Shown here: positions 1 to 8,112 of the stretch, one piece after another
How positions within the stretch are numbered: position 1 is the stretch's first letter
Layout: each line of letters starts with the position of its first letter
DNA from: a virus
DNA length: 64,000 nt
Reading direction: 5' to 3' (one strand)
Virus record (IMG/VR): IMGVR_UViG_3300012931_000759
Location: 186,001 to 250,000 of that record
Translations under genes and position numbers: made by a program
Notes under the pieces: model-generated
What the model saw: the letters and a program-made list of their open reading frames with translations, nothing else
What the model was told of the DNA's origin: nothing
The model's database searches: none

Positions 1-1
1 G

Positions 2-1345
2 TTGGGTCATGTTCAATCCGGAAAAGGACATGATCCGCAGGAGATCCACCTTTTCAAGGGGCGCATAGAGCAGATGGTTCGTCAGCAGACCAGCGCCACC
101 GGCGTGAAGCCAACCCCGACGGATTTCGCCCAGGCTTTGGAACAGGCAATAGTGGAAGTAATCGGCCATGAGGCCGGGCACATCGGGCCGGAGCGGCCGA
201 TTGTGCCGGGAGCGCAGCCTTTCCTTGGGGAACCGGAGGCTGAGACGAAGGCCAAGGAGACCGTCCGGAGGATCTATCCCGGAGCCGTCGCGCACGCGGC
301 CATCGAACTGGACGACATCAGACGGAAATTCATGCCAGATGCCCCCATGGGCGAGCCGGATCTGGCCTTTGTGGCAAAGGTTGCCGCCGGAAACGGCGCT
401 GGCGCCCTGCGCGACGGGTTGAGGATCTTGCGCCACGGCAGCGTGCCTGTGGCTTTGGCTATGGGACAGGCCTGCGTGTTCAACAGCCAGGTCGCGCGTC
501 GCACGGATGTGGCCAGGAAGTTGGGCTTCCTAGTGAGCCTGTTTGGGGCGCTGCCGAACTCCAACGATTTCGCGATGGCGCTTGCCGCCTGCCAAACGGA
601 CAACGGCCTCGAGCCGACAGGGAAGCTCGACCGTCCAACCATAGCGCACCTGCGCGCCCGCATGGCGCCCTCCGAGGAGTTCCCGCGCAACTTCGGCATG
701 GTGGCCGAGGGACTGTATCGCGGAAGGCAGCCCGACAGCATCGGGCAGCTCGCGGCCCTGCGCGACAGGCTGGGCGTCCGCCGCGTTGTGACGCTGAACG
801 ACGACGGCCCACCGATCGCCGACTGGTGCCGCCAGCTGGGCCTGGGGCACCTCCACGCGATGCTGTCGTCCGGCGCTCCCCAGGAGCCCGGATGGCAGGT
901 TTTCGGCCCCGAGCTGTCGGATTTCCTGCTTGAGACCCCCACATTCGTCCATTGCCGCCATGGAGCCGACCGGACGGGCGGCGTCGTGGCGCGGTGCCGC
1001 ACCGAGATGGGTTGGCCCTGCGACCTGGCATACGCCGAAGCCAAAGCCTTCGGTTTCAAGGACCGTTTCCCCGACATGGTCGACCGGTTTACCGACGCCT
1101 GCGGACACGACCCGCACGGGCACCGGCACCCGCCCATCGACACCGCCCTGATCCGCCGCATCATGGGGGCGGAGCTTGCCGCCAACGCCCCGCGTCCTTC
1201 GGTCGAGCAGGATCTGCTCGAGCCCACCCCGTTTGACCTCCACTACACCACCGACAACAACAGCTACGAGAGTGGGATCGATACGATCCTGTCGCCATAT
1301 TCCATCATGTCTATTCCGACAGGTTTTCCGGGGGCGGGGAGATGA
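2..1345 (+). CDS. Three-domain virion protein: gluzincin-like HEAGH, PG-binding-like segment, dual-specificity phosphatase (5' partial)
   Basis: The reading frame is open to the left edge, so the gene probably begins upstream; the first possible start is TTG at 2. Numbering from there, a HEAGH motif (HExxH) at residues 56-60 is followed by GEPEAE (76-81), which could supply the third metal ligand of a gluzincin-type peptidase. Residues about 185-222 resemble a peptidoglycan-binding-1 repeat (NGLEPTGKLDRPTIAHLRA). Residues 228-370 form a cysteine-based phosphatase domain: GLYRGRQP early on, then HCRHGADRTG at 317-326, the C(X)5R signature of dual-specificity/tyrosine phosphatases. The motifs are seen directly; activities are inferred. 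It overlaps the next gene by ATGA. Position at the head of a capsid module suggests a packaged or injected protein. Confidence 0.75.
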   Translation: MGHVQSGKGHDPQEIHLFKGRIEQMVRQQTSATGVKPTPTDFAQALEQAIVEVIGHEAGHIGPERPIVPGAQPFLGEPEAETKAKETVRRIYPGAVAHAAIELDDIRRKFMPDAPMGEPDLAFVAKVAAGNGAGALRDGLRILRHGSVPVALAMGQACVFNSQVARRTDVARKLGFLVSLFGALPNSNDFAMALAACQTDNGLEPTGKLDRPTIAHLRARMAPSEEFPRNFGMVAEGLYRGRQPDSIGQLAALRDRLGVRRVVTLNDDGPPIADWCRQLGLGHLHAMLSSGAPQEPGWQVFGPELSDFLLETPTFVHCRHGADRTGGVVARCRTEMGWPCDLAYAEAKAFGFKDRFPDMVDRFTDACGHDPHGHRHPPIDTALIRRIMGAELAANAPRPSVEQDLLEPTPFDLHYTTDNNSYESGIDTILSPYSIMSIPTGFPGAGR

Positions 1346-1911
1346 GTTGTGAACTGACCCTCCTTGTACACCTAGCCGACGAGTTGGACAGGCGCGGAAT
1401 GCTCTGGGAAGCTGATGAGGTCGACCACATAGTGCGCTTGGCTGTCGGCGGGCCGGATGTAAGGGACTGGTTGCGCCGCCAGTATGAGCGTCTGCGCCGA
1501 CTCTTTTCCAGGAAAAAGACTGATCCAGGTGCCGCGAAGACGTACGACGCCGCTGCGGCGAACCGTCTGGATGACATGTTGCGTCGCAAACAGAGTGGCC
1601 CGCCGGATGAGCGCGTGTTTCTCTGGTTTTGCCAGCAGTTCCCGAATTCCTGTCCAGCTTGTCGCGGCCGACACGGCCGCATGCGAACCATGCGCCAATG
1701 GCGCGGGGAAGGCCTGCCAGGCCCCATGGTCTGTGAAAAGGACGATTGCGCGTGCCACCTTGTGCCGCTGCTGCCAGGAGGTGTTGCCCAGATGGATGAG
1801 GATGGCGACATCATGGCGAACATTACCGGCCTCCAGGAGGACAGCTCTGGCCACAGCATGAATCAAGGATTTGCTCTCGAGCCCTTCTTCAGCGACACAA
1901 CAACTAGTTGA
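1342..1911 (+). CDS. Head-module protein with helical tag and C-terminal Cys cluster
   Basis: A 189-residue protein starting at the ATG that overlaps the previous stop (ATGA). Residues about 11-35 carry the helical motif LADELDRRG...EADEVD, which recurs in several other proteins of this window. The centre is basic (RRLFSRKK). Residues about 105-145 have a cysteine arrangement CPAC ... W-x-G-x-GLPGP ... CxxxxCAC, recalling the C-terminal cysteine block of Mu gpF/SPP1 gp7-type head morphogenesis proteins. That match is weak and the domain is shorter than in those families. I cannot assign a function beyond likely virion or morphogenesis protein. Confidence 0.7.
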   Translation: MSCELTLLVHLADELDRRGMLWEADEVDHIVRLAVGGPDVRDWLRRQYERLRRLFSRKKTDPGAAKTYDAAAANRLDDMLRRKQSGPPDERVFLWFCQQFPNSCPACRGRHGRMRTMRQWRGEGLPGPMVCEKDDCACHLVPLLPGGVAQMDEDGDIMANITGLQEDSSGHSMNQGFALEPFFSDTTTS

Positions 1912-1966
1912 GAAAGCCTGAGCGGCATCTACTTGATTACCAACCGCGTGAATAGAAAACAGTACA

Positions 1967-2158
1967 TTATCGCAGCAAAACACACGGACTAGACAAAACA
2001 GAAGATGTCGCTAGCGTACAAAGGCAAATGTCCGGATCCCAGACCAGACAGAGGATGAGCACAGCCAGAAGCAGTTTTATGTAAAGTACCGAAACGCACG
2101 GTCCAGTTAGAATTTTCTCCATTCTTTGCGGTAGGTTGTAATATTGCGTTTTCCGCAT
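1967..2158 (-). CDS. Possible minus-strand small membrane protein
   Basis: On the minus strand an AGGAGG sits five A's before ATG at 2158, an almost ideal ribosome binding site, and opens a 63-residue frame. The product has one hydrophobic segment (VLYIKLLLAVLILCLVW, about residues 24-40) and several cysteines near the end. No recognised family and no matching promoter on that strand. It lies in a 276-base gap between plus-strand operons that has no good plus-strand gene. The ribosome site is the only real support. Confidence 0.3.
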   Translation of the reverse strand: MRKTQYYNLPQRMEKILTGPCVSVLYIKLLLAVLILCLVWDPDICLCTLATSSVLSSPCVLLR

Positions 2159-2187
2159 TTTTTCCTCCTGACACGAAGTCCCGAAAA

Positions 2188-2206
2188 TCTATCAATATTT
2201 TCTCAT
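2188..2206 (+). promoter_or_regulatory. Phage late-type promoter (TCTATCAATA, N6, CAT)
   Basis: Box TCTATCAATA at 2188-2197, then six bases and CAT at 2204-2206; the A of CAT is the predicted transcription start. It is one of seven copies in the window. Its location means the gene downstream must start at ATG 2213, not at the in-frame ATG further upstream. Confidence 0.75.
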
Positions 2207-2212
2207 AAAGGC

Positions 2213-2806
2213 ATGGATCGAATCCCCCGCACAGCTTGGTCTACCCAGCGATCGGTCCCCTTCTCTGAAGAAGAGAAGCAGGCCGCGCGCACAGCCATGG
2301 CCAAACTCGGGAACTTTCTCGGGCAGTTGTGGGCCGCCCAGCAGCACAGCGAGCGGCTGATGGACGTCCTCAACAAGGCGCCCGATACGCCGCCCGAACA
2401 GTTGTTTTCGATCCGTCATCTCATCAGGAAGTTCAGGGACGAGGTCCGCCAGCACTTCACGCAGCTAATTCCGGTCTTCTCTGCCGCCATCACGACGCTG
2501 AATCCGTTCGCGAAAGACACGGATACGGCTGCTATACGTGAGAGTCTCATCGACGCTATGCAGCAGCTTTCTGAGGTCATCGAGACCTACATGGAGACTT
2601 TCGAGGATTTTAATGCGCCGGACCAAATTCAGAGGCTAAAGGCTCTGTTCCAGAAGGTCAAGCAACTCTCGCAGAGTATCGAGGCGGTGATCAAGGGCAG
2701 GCTGCGCGACCATTTTGAGAAAAATATCCTGCGCCGCCAGAGGATCAGCGATCTACATAATGGCATCAGGCGCCGCGCGCGCCTGGTCGCCATGTTGGAG
2801 GGTTGA
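2213..2806 (+). CDS. Unknown helical protein
   Basis: A 197-residue protein whose start (MDRIPRTAW) is chosen because the promoter box lies inside the longer open frame and AAAGG stands just before this ATG. The sequence is almost entirely charged, amphipathic helix (for example IRHLIRKFRDEVRQHF and RLKALFQKVKQLSQSIE), ending in a basic patch RRQR...RRRAR. No family recognised. First gene of the promoter unit that leads into the protease-scaffold gene, so possibly a head assembly or internal protein. Confidence 0.7.
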   Translation: MDRIPRTAWSTQRSVPFSEEEKQAARTAMAKLGNFLGQLWAAQQHSERLMDVLNKAPDTPPEQLFSIRHLIRKFRDEVRQHFTQLIPVFSAAITTLNPFAKDTDTAAIRESLIDAMQQLSEVIETYMETFEDFNAPDQIQRLKALFQKVKQLSQSIEAVIKGRLRDHFEKNILRRQRISDLHNGIRRRARLVAMLEG

Positions 2807-2808
2807 AG

Positions 2809-2979
2809 ATGGGTTTTATCAAAAATGCAGATGGCGACCAGACTAATACCATCGAGCACGTTTTCGAAGGTGTGGATGAGGTGTTGGAGGAGATTGCCAG
2901 CCATGCGGCTCCGGACGAGCCCGCCCTCGTTGTGGATATGTCGAGTTTTGAATCTCTAGATAAAAAAGAATCCAACTAA
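2809..2979 (+). CDS. Small acidic protein, unknown
   Basis: 56 residues, beginning two bases after the previous stop and ending in a TAATG overlap with the nuclease gene. Acidic, with a helical segment IEHVFEGVDEVLEEIASH. No family recognised. The tight spacing on both sides supports translation. Confidence 0.6.
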   Translation: MGFIKNADGDQTNTIEHVFEGVDEVLEEIASHAAPDEPALVVDMSSFESLDKKESN

Positions 2980-3644
2980 TGGGTTATAAGGATAGGGTCT
3001 GTAGCCGCTACAGTAAAACATACACGCCGCGCGCATCGAATCAGCAATATTGCGCTGACCTAGAATGTAGACGTTGGAACAGGAACCGTATCAACAGACA
3101 AGCGCGTAAACATCCAGAGAAAGAGGTTTGCTGTACCGTTTGTGGCACTGTGTTCTCGACTAGTAGGTGGAAACAGCAGCAATGTTGCGGAAAGGAATGT
3201 CGCAGTTTGTTTATGCGACTTAAGAACAAGGAATATTATGAGCAAGTTTTGAGACTGCGTAATAGTCATCTAAAAAGAGGTTATTCGTATCCGCAGAAAT
3301 ACATTTTCGAAGCAGTTTTCAAGCTGTTTCCAAATCTGGTCTGGCAATACGACGACCGTTCGACATTACGCAATCCGAACACAGGATATCCACTTGAATT
3401 GGATATCTGGTGTCCCGAAAAACGTTTTGCGATAGAATATGATGGGGAACATCATTTCTCCCCGAAACAGTTCGGACAGAAGGGGTTTGACTATGTGCGT
3501 CTCTTAGACGCCACCAAGACTAAGGAATGTGTCGACAAGAATATAGTCCTGTTGCGCATCTCCTGCCGGGATGACTGGCGCAACAAGGAATGGTTAGCTC
3601 AAAAGGTCGGAGAGTGCTTGAATGGCGTTTACCAAGTTTGCTGA
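2979..3644 (+). CDS. Homing-type endonuclease, zinc fingers plus PD-(D/E)xK (Vsr/DUF559-like) domain
   Basis: 221 residues. The N-terminal half has paired cysteines (CxxxC, CTVCG, CCGKEC), zinc-ribbon style. The C-terminal half fits a Vsr/DUF559-like restriction-fold nuclease: LELDIW, then FAIEYDGEHH, then KT..C and VLLRI, supplying the D...ExD core. Base composition is clearly more AT-rich than the structural genes. The gene overlaps the start of the protease gene by 23 bases and begins inside the TAATG of the previous gene, the insertion style of free-standing phage homing endonucleases. Target unknown. Confidence 0.8.
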   Translation: MGYKDRVCSRYSKTYTPRASNQQYCADLECRRWNRNRINRQARKHPEKEVCCTVCGTVFSTSRWKQQQCCGKECRSLFMRLKNKEYYEQVLRLRNSHLKRGYSYPQKYIFEAVFKLFPNLVWQYDDRSTLRNPNTGYPLELDIWCPEKRFAIEYDGEHHFSPKQFGQKGFDYVRLLDATKTKECVDKNIVLLRISCRDDWRNKEWLAQKVGECLNGVYQVC

Positions 3645-6600
3645 ATCTAGATTCACAGTTGAGGAGATTCATGCTCCCGAGGCGGCGCTGTCGGATTCTG
3701 TAGTATTGGACAGGTTCACTAAATATGCCAAGACTTTAAGGGCTATTGCCCCAAAAGCCAAGGATTTTCTTTACTTCTCCTGTGTGATGCTCCACTCCGA
3801 CACAGCTGCACTGGTTAATCAAGACACAGGAGAACCAATCCTTGGTAAAGATGGAAAACCTGTTACGGCGGAATGGGATATCAATCCGAAAACAGGATCA
3901 TATAAATGGAAATGTTCAGATCATAATATAAAACCTTTCAAAAATAACAACGGAGATATTTTCGTTGAATCTGAATTAAAAAAGGCTTATCGTAAATGGG
4001 TTGAAAAGCCATTGTGCCAGGATCATCAAAGTAACACGGTCGATGGTGTGCGCGGACTGATTTTGGATACTTATTGGGATGATAAGAGAAAACGTGTAAT
4101 AGGTTTGTGCGCCCTTGACCGAAAAAACTATCCCGATCTTGCACGAAAGGTTGAGAGCGGATATGCAACAAATGTATCTATGGGCACTGCCGTGGGTAGG
4201 TCGATTTGCTACGATTGTGGCAATGTGGCTAAAACCGAGGCCGAATACTGTGCCTGCGTGCGTGCCAAGAGGACCTACGGTGAAATCAACATTGATTTAT
4301 CTCCCATTGAATTGAGTCTGGTGGTTACTGGTGCCGATCCTCGTGCTAAGTTGCGCCATATCATCGCGAGCCTTAACGGATACGCGCAGCAGAAACAGGC
4401 TAGGATCGAGGAGCTACAGCGGGCCGGATGCGTAACTCCCGGCGAGCTGGACAGTCTGCGGGCAGAGGTCGAGGGGCTGCGTCGTCAGCTCTACGAGATT
4501 TCTAGGCTCCATGCACAGGCGGCGCTAGATCCGAGCCACGGGGCAGTGCTCCGCAATCTGCTTGAGATTATCAGCAATCCTGCCACTTCCGCCGAGACCA
4601 AAGCGTTAGCCGACAAGCAGATGAAGGAACTGCTGGGCGGCGTCGCCTCTCCGGAGGATCTGGCGAAGATGGAAACGCCCGCGCCTGCACCTACGGCGGC
4701 CGCCGAGGACGGCGACGGCGTGGAGGGGGCAGGGTGCGAACGAGTAGAAGATAAGCCCGAGGGACAGATGGTTTCCGACGTGGAGCCGCCCTACGGGCTC
4801 GCTGGAAACAAGGCCATGACCGGGGGACGAGGAAGGTCGTATTCCGAGGACCCCGAATCCAGTGGACCGCCACCTTGGTCCCTTGACGGGCGGGAAACCC
4901 GTCTTGCCAGCGGAAACCTGGATGCCCAAATCCTGGCAGTCCAGGAGTGGCTAGATTCAATGCAGACGACCCTGCAGAAGATGGCTGCGGACATCCAGGC
5001 GTCAGCAAACAGGACAAACCCGAAGGAGGAGAAGAACATGTCCGATCTGAAGGAGAGGGCTCGCGCCCGTCGCGCGGCGTTCGAGAAGAACGCCTATCAC
5101 CAGGGGGGAGGCGGTGTCAACGAACCGCAGACCTACCCCAAAGAGGAAGCGGACAAGATCCGCAACACCCAGGACAAGCAGATGGTTGGCGAGGGCATGG
5201 AACCCGGCAACGACGGCTTGGCCGGAAGTGATCTAGCTCTGAAGAAGAAACTGCTCCGTGCCGATCTCGAGGAACGCCGCCTGCGTCGGCATGCACTACT
5301 CGCCAAGGGCGAGGAGATCGTCAAGGTCAAGGCGCCGGACGGAACCGACGTGTCCCTCACAAAGGGCGCCGACGGCAAGTGGACGGTCGCCCCAGCTCAG
5401 AAGGACGACGATCCTGGACTCGAGGTGAATGCGTATTTCCAGGGCGGCGGCGGTGTCAACGAACCGCAGACCTACCCCAAAGAGGAAGCGGACAAGATCC
5501 GCAACATCCAGGACAAACAAATGGTCGGTGAAGGGATGGAGCCCGGCAATGATGGCTTGGCCGGAGACGACCTAGCTTTGAAGAAGAAACTGCTCCGTGC
5601 TGAGCTGACCGCCAAGTTCATCAAGGTCTATGCTGGCCAGGACAAGGCCGAAGTCGACCGGAAGCGCAGCCGCTGGGAAGTCTACGCTGGCGGCCAGAAG
5701 CTCTTCGAGGCGACCGGCGAGCAGATCTATGACGAGGGCGATCTTGTCGACGATAACTACTGGAACCATCTGTCCTCTGCGGACTACGGTCGACGCATTA
5801 TGTCCGCCATTCGCCGCGAGGGTTTGGATAAGACCGCATACCTGCTGACCGGCAAGGTCGTGACGGCCCAGGAACCGGCTCTGCCACCTCCAGGTATGCC
5901 GCCCGCCCCGATGGCCTCCCCGGCCGAGGCTCCCAAGCCTCCCGAGGAGGAGCTTAAGAGCGAAGAGAAGCCGGGCGCCGAGTCCGCCAAGAACAGGGTT
6001 GACGAGGCCCTGGCCGATGTCGAGAAAGCCCTCGGCGACTTGAAAGATGTCCTCAAGGAGGAAGGTGAGTCGAAGGAAGGTGGTAAGGAGGAGCTTCCGC
6101 CGATCGAAATTGGCGAGGCTGCTAAGACCGCCTCTGACATCCGCGCCGCTCTCGATGATAGCGGCGACGAGCTAGCCATTCTTTCCGAGGTTCTCGGCAA
6201 GAGGATCGAGGCTGGCATGACGGCCGGAACCGAGATGGACGAGCTGTTGAAACTGGCCGGCGAATCCCTCGAGGCGAGCGCCGAGATCGTCCGCGAGGCC
6301 GCACTCGTGGTCGAGGCTAAGAAGGGCAAAATGCCCGAGGGCCTGAAGAAGGCGCTCGAGAAGAAGGAGAATGGCGGGAAAGACGAGGAGGACGAGGAAA
6401 AGGGCAAAAAGAAGGAGAAGGAGAAAGGCAAAAAGGACAAGAAGGAAGAGAAGGGTGAGAAGAAAGAGAAGGGCAAAAAGGACGAGAAAGAGGAGAAGGG
6501 CGAGGAGAAAGACGAGAAAGAGGAGAAGGAAGAGAAGAAGTCCGAGGCCGAACTCGTTCTGGAGAAGATGCTGAAAGCACGCGCCGCCAAGCGGCGTGAG

Positions 6601-7602
6601 CTTGTCCGCCTAGCTATCGAGGGAGAGAAGGAATCCCACGAGGAGGCGGAGCACGAGGTTACTGAGGAAATGGAGGAAGGCATTGAAGGTCTCGAGGGTC
6701 TGATGGAGGAACTCGAGGGGATTGAGGAGAAGGAATCTGCCGCTCAGTATGCCGACGAGCCTGCCGCACAGTACGCTGAGGAAGAGGACCCTCTAGTGGC
6801 CGAACTCTTGTCCGAGCTGGACAAGGAAGAGGTGCCGGAGGAAGAAACCGACAACATGACTACCATGGCCGGGCGCCGTGCCTGGCGCGAGAAGGTGGCC
6901 GCCGAAGTCGGTTCGAAGTACCAGCTGAAGTTGGATTCCGCGACCGACATGGACACCGACATGGTACCCAAGGCGCATCCGCAGGGTGGGCACACTCTCG
7001 AGGGACTCGACACTAAACCCTCTGACGAGGGTGCCAAATTCGAGGGCATCGATGAGGTCAAGGCCAAGATTATGAAGCAGGTTGAGAGCTTGCCGCCTGT
7101 CCGCGAGGCCGTCGCCAAGGTGGGCGATCTGCTCAAGTCCGGCAAACTCACGGTGGCCGACCTGTCTAACAACGCCAAGCTGAAAGCGTTGGCGGTCGAC
7201 CCCGAGGCCGCCAAGTACTGGAAACAGTATTTTGGCGAGGGCGACCAAGATAGCAAGCAGTTTGGCGCTGACATGTCCAAGGAGTTCGCCCAGAAGAAGG
7301 CGGCCGCTGAGGCTGAGTCCTACAAGTTGAAACTCCGCAGGGCGGTCGATCTGGCGCTCGACATGCAGGACAAGGGTCTTGTTAGCTCAGGCCGCGAGGC
7401 CATGAACAAGCAGGTCGACGACATCATGAAATTCGACGACCAGGCATTCGAGGCCTTTAAGCGCGCAATGTCCCGCACCACCAATGTCGCGAAGGCCGCC
7501 GGGAAAGCTGAACCGGCCCTCCAGGTTGGCATCAGAGAGGAGGCGGAAACTACCAACCTCTCCGACCAGCTAGGACGTCTTTGGGCACCAAAGAAGCGAT
7601 AG
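3622..7602 (+). CDS. Prohead protease fused to scaffold
   Basis: 1326 residues, start preceded by GGAGAG. Residues 1-260 look like a capsid maturation protease: DHQSN with His135, then NVSMG with Ser186 followed by a cysteine pair CYDCG and YCAC, an arrangement I associate with protease genes of large myophages (His/Ser catalysis inferred). Residues about 380-470 are low complexity. A roughly 60-residue unit is duplicated (near 490 and 603). Residues about 915-1000 are a very long Lys/Glu-rich stretch typical of scaffold cores, followed by the AHP linker motif shared with two other proteins and a helical C-terminus. Expected role: drives prohead assembly, then degrades scaffold and trims head proteins. 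A strong terminator follows directly. Confidence 0.75.
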   Translation: MAFTKFAESRFTVEEIHAPEAALSDSVVLDRFTKYAKTLRAIAPKAKDFLYFSCVMLHSDTAALVNQDTGEPILGKDGKPVTAEWDINPKTGSYKWKCSDHNIKPFKNNNGDIFVESELKKAYRKWVEKPLCQDHQSNTVDGVRGLILDTYWDDKRKRVIGLCALDRKNYPDLARKVESGYATNVSMGTAVGRSICYDCGNVAKTEAEYCACVRAKRTYGEINIDLSPIELSLVVTGADPRAKLRHIIASLNGYAQQKQARIEELQRAGCVTPGELDSLRAEVEGLRRQLYEISRLHAQAALDPSHGAVLRNLLEIISNPATSAETKALADKQMKELLGGVASPEDLAKMETPAPAPTAAAEDGDGVEGAGCERVEDKPEGQMVSDVEPPYGLAGNKAMTGGRGRSYSEDPESSGPPPWSLDGRETRLASGNLDAQILAVQEWLDSMQTTLQKMAADIQASANRTNPKEEKNMSDLKERARARRAAFEKNAYHQGGGGVNEPQTYPKEEADKIRNTQDKQMVGEGMEPGNDGLAGSDLALKKKLLRADLEERRLRRHALLAKGEEIVKVKAPDGTDVSLTKGADGKWTVAPAQKDDDPGLEVNAYFQGGGGVNEPQTYPKEEADKIRNIQDKQMVGEGMEPGNDGLAGDDLALKKKLLRAELTAKFIKVYAGQDKAEVDRKRSRWEVYAGGQKLFEATGEQIYDEGDLVDDNYWNHLSSADYGRRIMSAIRREGLDKTAYLLTGKVVTAQEPALPPPGMPPAPMASPAEAPKPPEEELKSEEKPGAESAKNRVDEALADVEKALGDLKDVLKEEGESKEGGKEELPPIEIGEAAKTASDIRAALDDSGDELAILSEVLGKRIEAGMTAGTEMDELLKLAGESLEASAEIVREAALVVEAKKGKMPEGLKKALEKKENGGKDEEDEEKGKKKEKEKGKKDKKEEKGEKKEKGKKDEKEEKGEEKDEKEEKEEKKSEAELVLEKMLKARAAKRRELVRLAIEGEKESHEEAEHEVTEEMEEGIEGLEGLMEELEGIEEKESAAQYADEPAAQYAEEEDPLVAELLSELDKEEVPEEETDNMTTMAGRRAWREKVAAEVGSKYQLKLDSATDMDTDMVPKAHPQGGHTLEGLDTKPSDEGAKFEGIDEVKAKIMKQVESLPPVREAVAKVGDLLKSGKLTVADLSNNAKLKALAVDPEAAKYWKQYFGEGDQDSKQFGADMSKEFAQKKAAAEAESYKLKLRRAVDLALDMQDKGLVSSGREAMNKQVDDIMKFDDQAFEAFKRAMSRTTNVAKAAGKAEPALQVGIREEAETTNLSDQLGRLWAPKKR
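5038..7602 (+). CDS. Nested scaffold product from an internal in-frame start
   Basis: Within the protease gene, AAGGAGGAGAAGAAC directly precedes ATG at 5038 (residue 473), the best Shine-Dalgarno in this region. Translation here would give an 854-residue protein lacking the protease but containing the duplicated unit, the Lys/Glu-rich core and the C-terminus. Lambda C/Nu3 and herpesvirus UL26/UL26.5 use the same nested arrangement. A second, weaker internal candidate is ATG 6856 (GGAGGAAG upstream). Caution: Lys/Glu codons create purine-rich runs that mimic such sites. Confidence 0.5.
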   Translation: MSDLKERARARRAAFEKNAYHQGGGGVNEPQTYPKEEADKIRNTQDKQMVGEGMEPGNDGLAGSDLALKKKLLRADLEERRLRRHALLAKGEEIVKVKAPDGTDVSLTKGADGKWTVAPAQKDDDPGLEVNAYFQGGGGVNEPQTYPKEEADKIRNIQDKQMVGEGMEPGNDGLAGDDLALKKKLLRAELTAKFIKVYAGQDKAEVDRKRSRWEVYAGGQKLFEATGEQIYDEGDLVDDNYWNHLSSADYGRRIMSAIRREGLDKTAYLLTGKVVTAQEPALPPPGMPPAPMASPAEAPKPPEEELKSEEKPGAESAKNRVDEALADVEKALGDLKDVLKEEGESKEGGKEELPPIEIGEAAKTASDIRAALDDSGDELAILSEVLGKRIEAGMTAGTEMDELLKLAGESLEASAEIVREAALVVEAKKGKMPEGLKKALEKKENGGKDEEDEEKGKKKEKEKGKKDKKEEKGEKKEKGKKDEKEEKGEEKDEKEEKEEKKSEAELVLEKMLKARAAKRRELVRLAIEGEKESHEEAEHEVTEEMEEGIEGLEGLMEELEGIEEKESAAQYADEPAAQYAEEEDPLVAELLSELDKEEVPEEETDNMTTMAGRRAWREKVAAEVGSKYQLKLDSATDMDTDMVPKAHPQGGHTLEGLDTKPSDEGAKFEGIDEVKAKIMKQVESLPPVREAVAKVGDLLKSGKLTVADLSNNAKLKALAVDPEAAKYWKQYFGEGDQDSKQFGADMSKEFAQKKAAAEAESYKLKLRRAVDLALDMQDKGLVSSGREAMNKQVDDIMKFDDQAFEAFKRAMSRTTNVAKAAGKAEPALQVGIREEAETTNLSDQLGRLWAPKKR
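5089..5607 (+). repeat. Duplicated 60-residue unit in the scaffold
   Basis: Copies at about 5089-5268 and 5428-5607, offset 339 bases. Both encode QGGGGVNEPQTYPKEEADKI and continue through GEGMEPGNDGLAG to ALKKKLLRA. The DNA is nearly identical over the first half, so the duplication looks recent or is kept uniform by conversion. Confidence 0.9.
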
Positions 7603-7608
7603 GACCTT

Positions 7609-7645
7609 GGCGCCTGGAGCCAACAACTCCAGGCGCCTTTTCCTT
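7609..7645 (+). terminator. Rho-independent terminator after protease-scaffold
   Basis: Perfect 11-base-pair stem GGCGCCTGGAG (7609-7619) with CTCCAGGCGCC (7627-7637), 7-base loop, then TTTTCCTT. Confidence 0.85.
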
Positions 7646-7659
7646 AAACAGGATCCAAC

Positions 7660-7830
7660 ATGCCGGAAAAGGGAAAGTCGCTCCGCGAGGAGCTCGAGGC
7701 GGAGTTTGCCGACCTCAGGGAGTTGGGTGTGACGGAGGAGGAGCTGGAAGCCCTGTATGAGCAGTGCGGGCTGAAGCCGCGGCGCGTCTTGGTGCTGAAC
7801 ACCGGGCGCGCCCAGGCGCACCCGAAGTAG
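7660..7830 (+). CDS. Small acidic helical protein, unknown
   Basis: 56 residues with EELEAEFADLRELG and TEEELEALYEQCG as probable helices and a basic tail. The ribosome site is weak (AGGA, nine bases away). The stop codon at 7828 sits eight bases before the next start, which fits an operon. No family recognised. Confidence 0.55.
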   Translation: MPEKGKSLREELEAEFADLRELGVTEEELEALYEQCGLKPRRVLVLNTGRAQAHPK

Positions 7831-7838
7831 GAGACACC

Positions 7839-8099
7839 ATGAGCGGATTACGCATTTCCGACGAGATAGCCGCCGCGATGGCGGAGCGGTTGGGTCTCTT
7901 CAGGAAAGCGACCTCTGCGGTCGAAGGCTTCAAAGCCCAACTCGCAGCGGCCAACACCTGTGAGCAGCTGACCCAACTGCGTGCTTTCTGGCTGGATGGA
8001 AGAGGCGCCAGTCAGTTGAACGCGGAGGGTGGCGATGTCGCCTACGGACAAGCCATGCGCGCGTTCCTAGAGAAGAAGAAAGCCCAAGGATGCCCCTAG
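7839..8099 (+). CDS. Unknown protein, short paralogue of the next gene
   Basis: 86 residues from ATG 7839 (TAGGAGACACC before it), chosen over an upstream in-frame start that would overlap the previous gene. It aligns with the N-terminal half of the next protein: DEIAAAMAERLG against DEIASAMSAQLG, LFRKA against LYRKA, FKAQLAAA against FKAEMDAA, and FWLDGRGASQL against KWLASGSEGATKL. No known family. Confidence 0.7.
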   Translation: MSGLRISDEIAAAMAERLGLFRKATSAVEGFKAQLAAANTCEQLTQLRAFWLDGRGASQLNAEGGDVAYGQAMRAFLEKKKAQGCP

Positions 8100-8112
8100 G
8101 AGGATACGGGAG

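Noticed and set aside
5089-5607. Duplicated block as a CRISPR or mobile repeat
   Set aside because: It is an in-frame coding duplication of about 180 bases with two copies and no spacer structure.
5784-6683. 299-codon minus-strand frame rich in Ser and Phe
   Set aside because: Reverse reading of the Lys/Glu-rich scaffold core; low complexity only.
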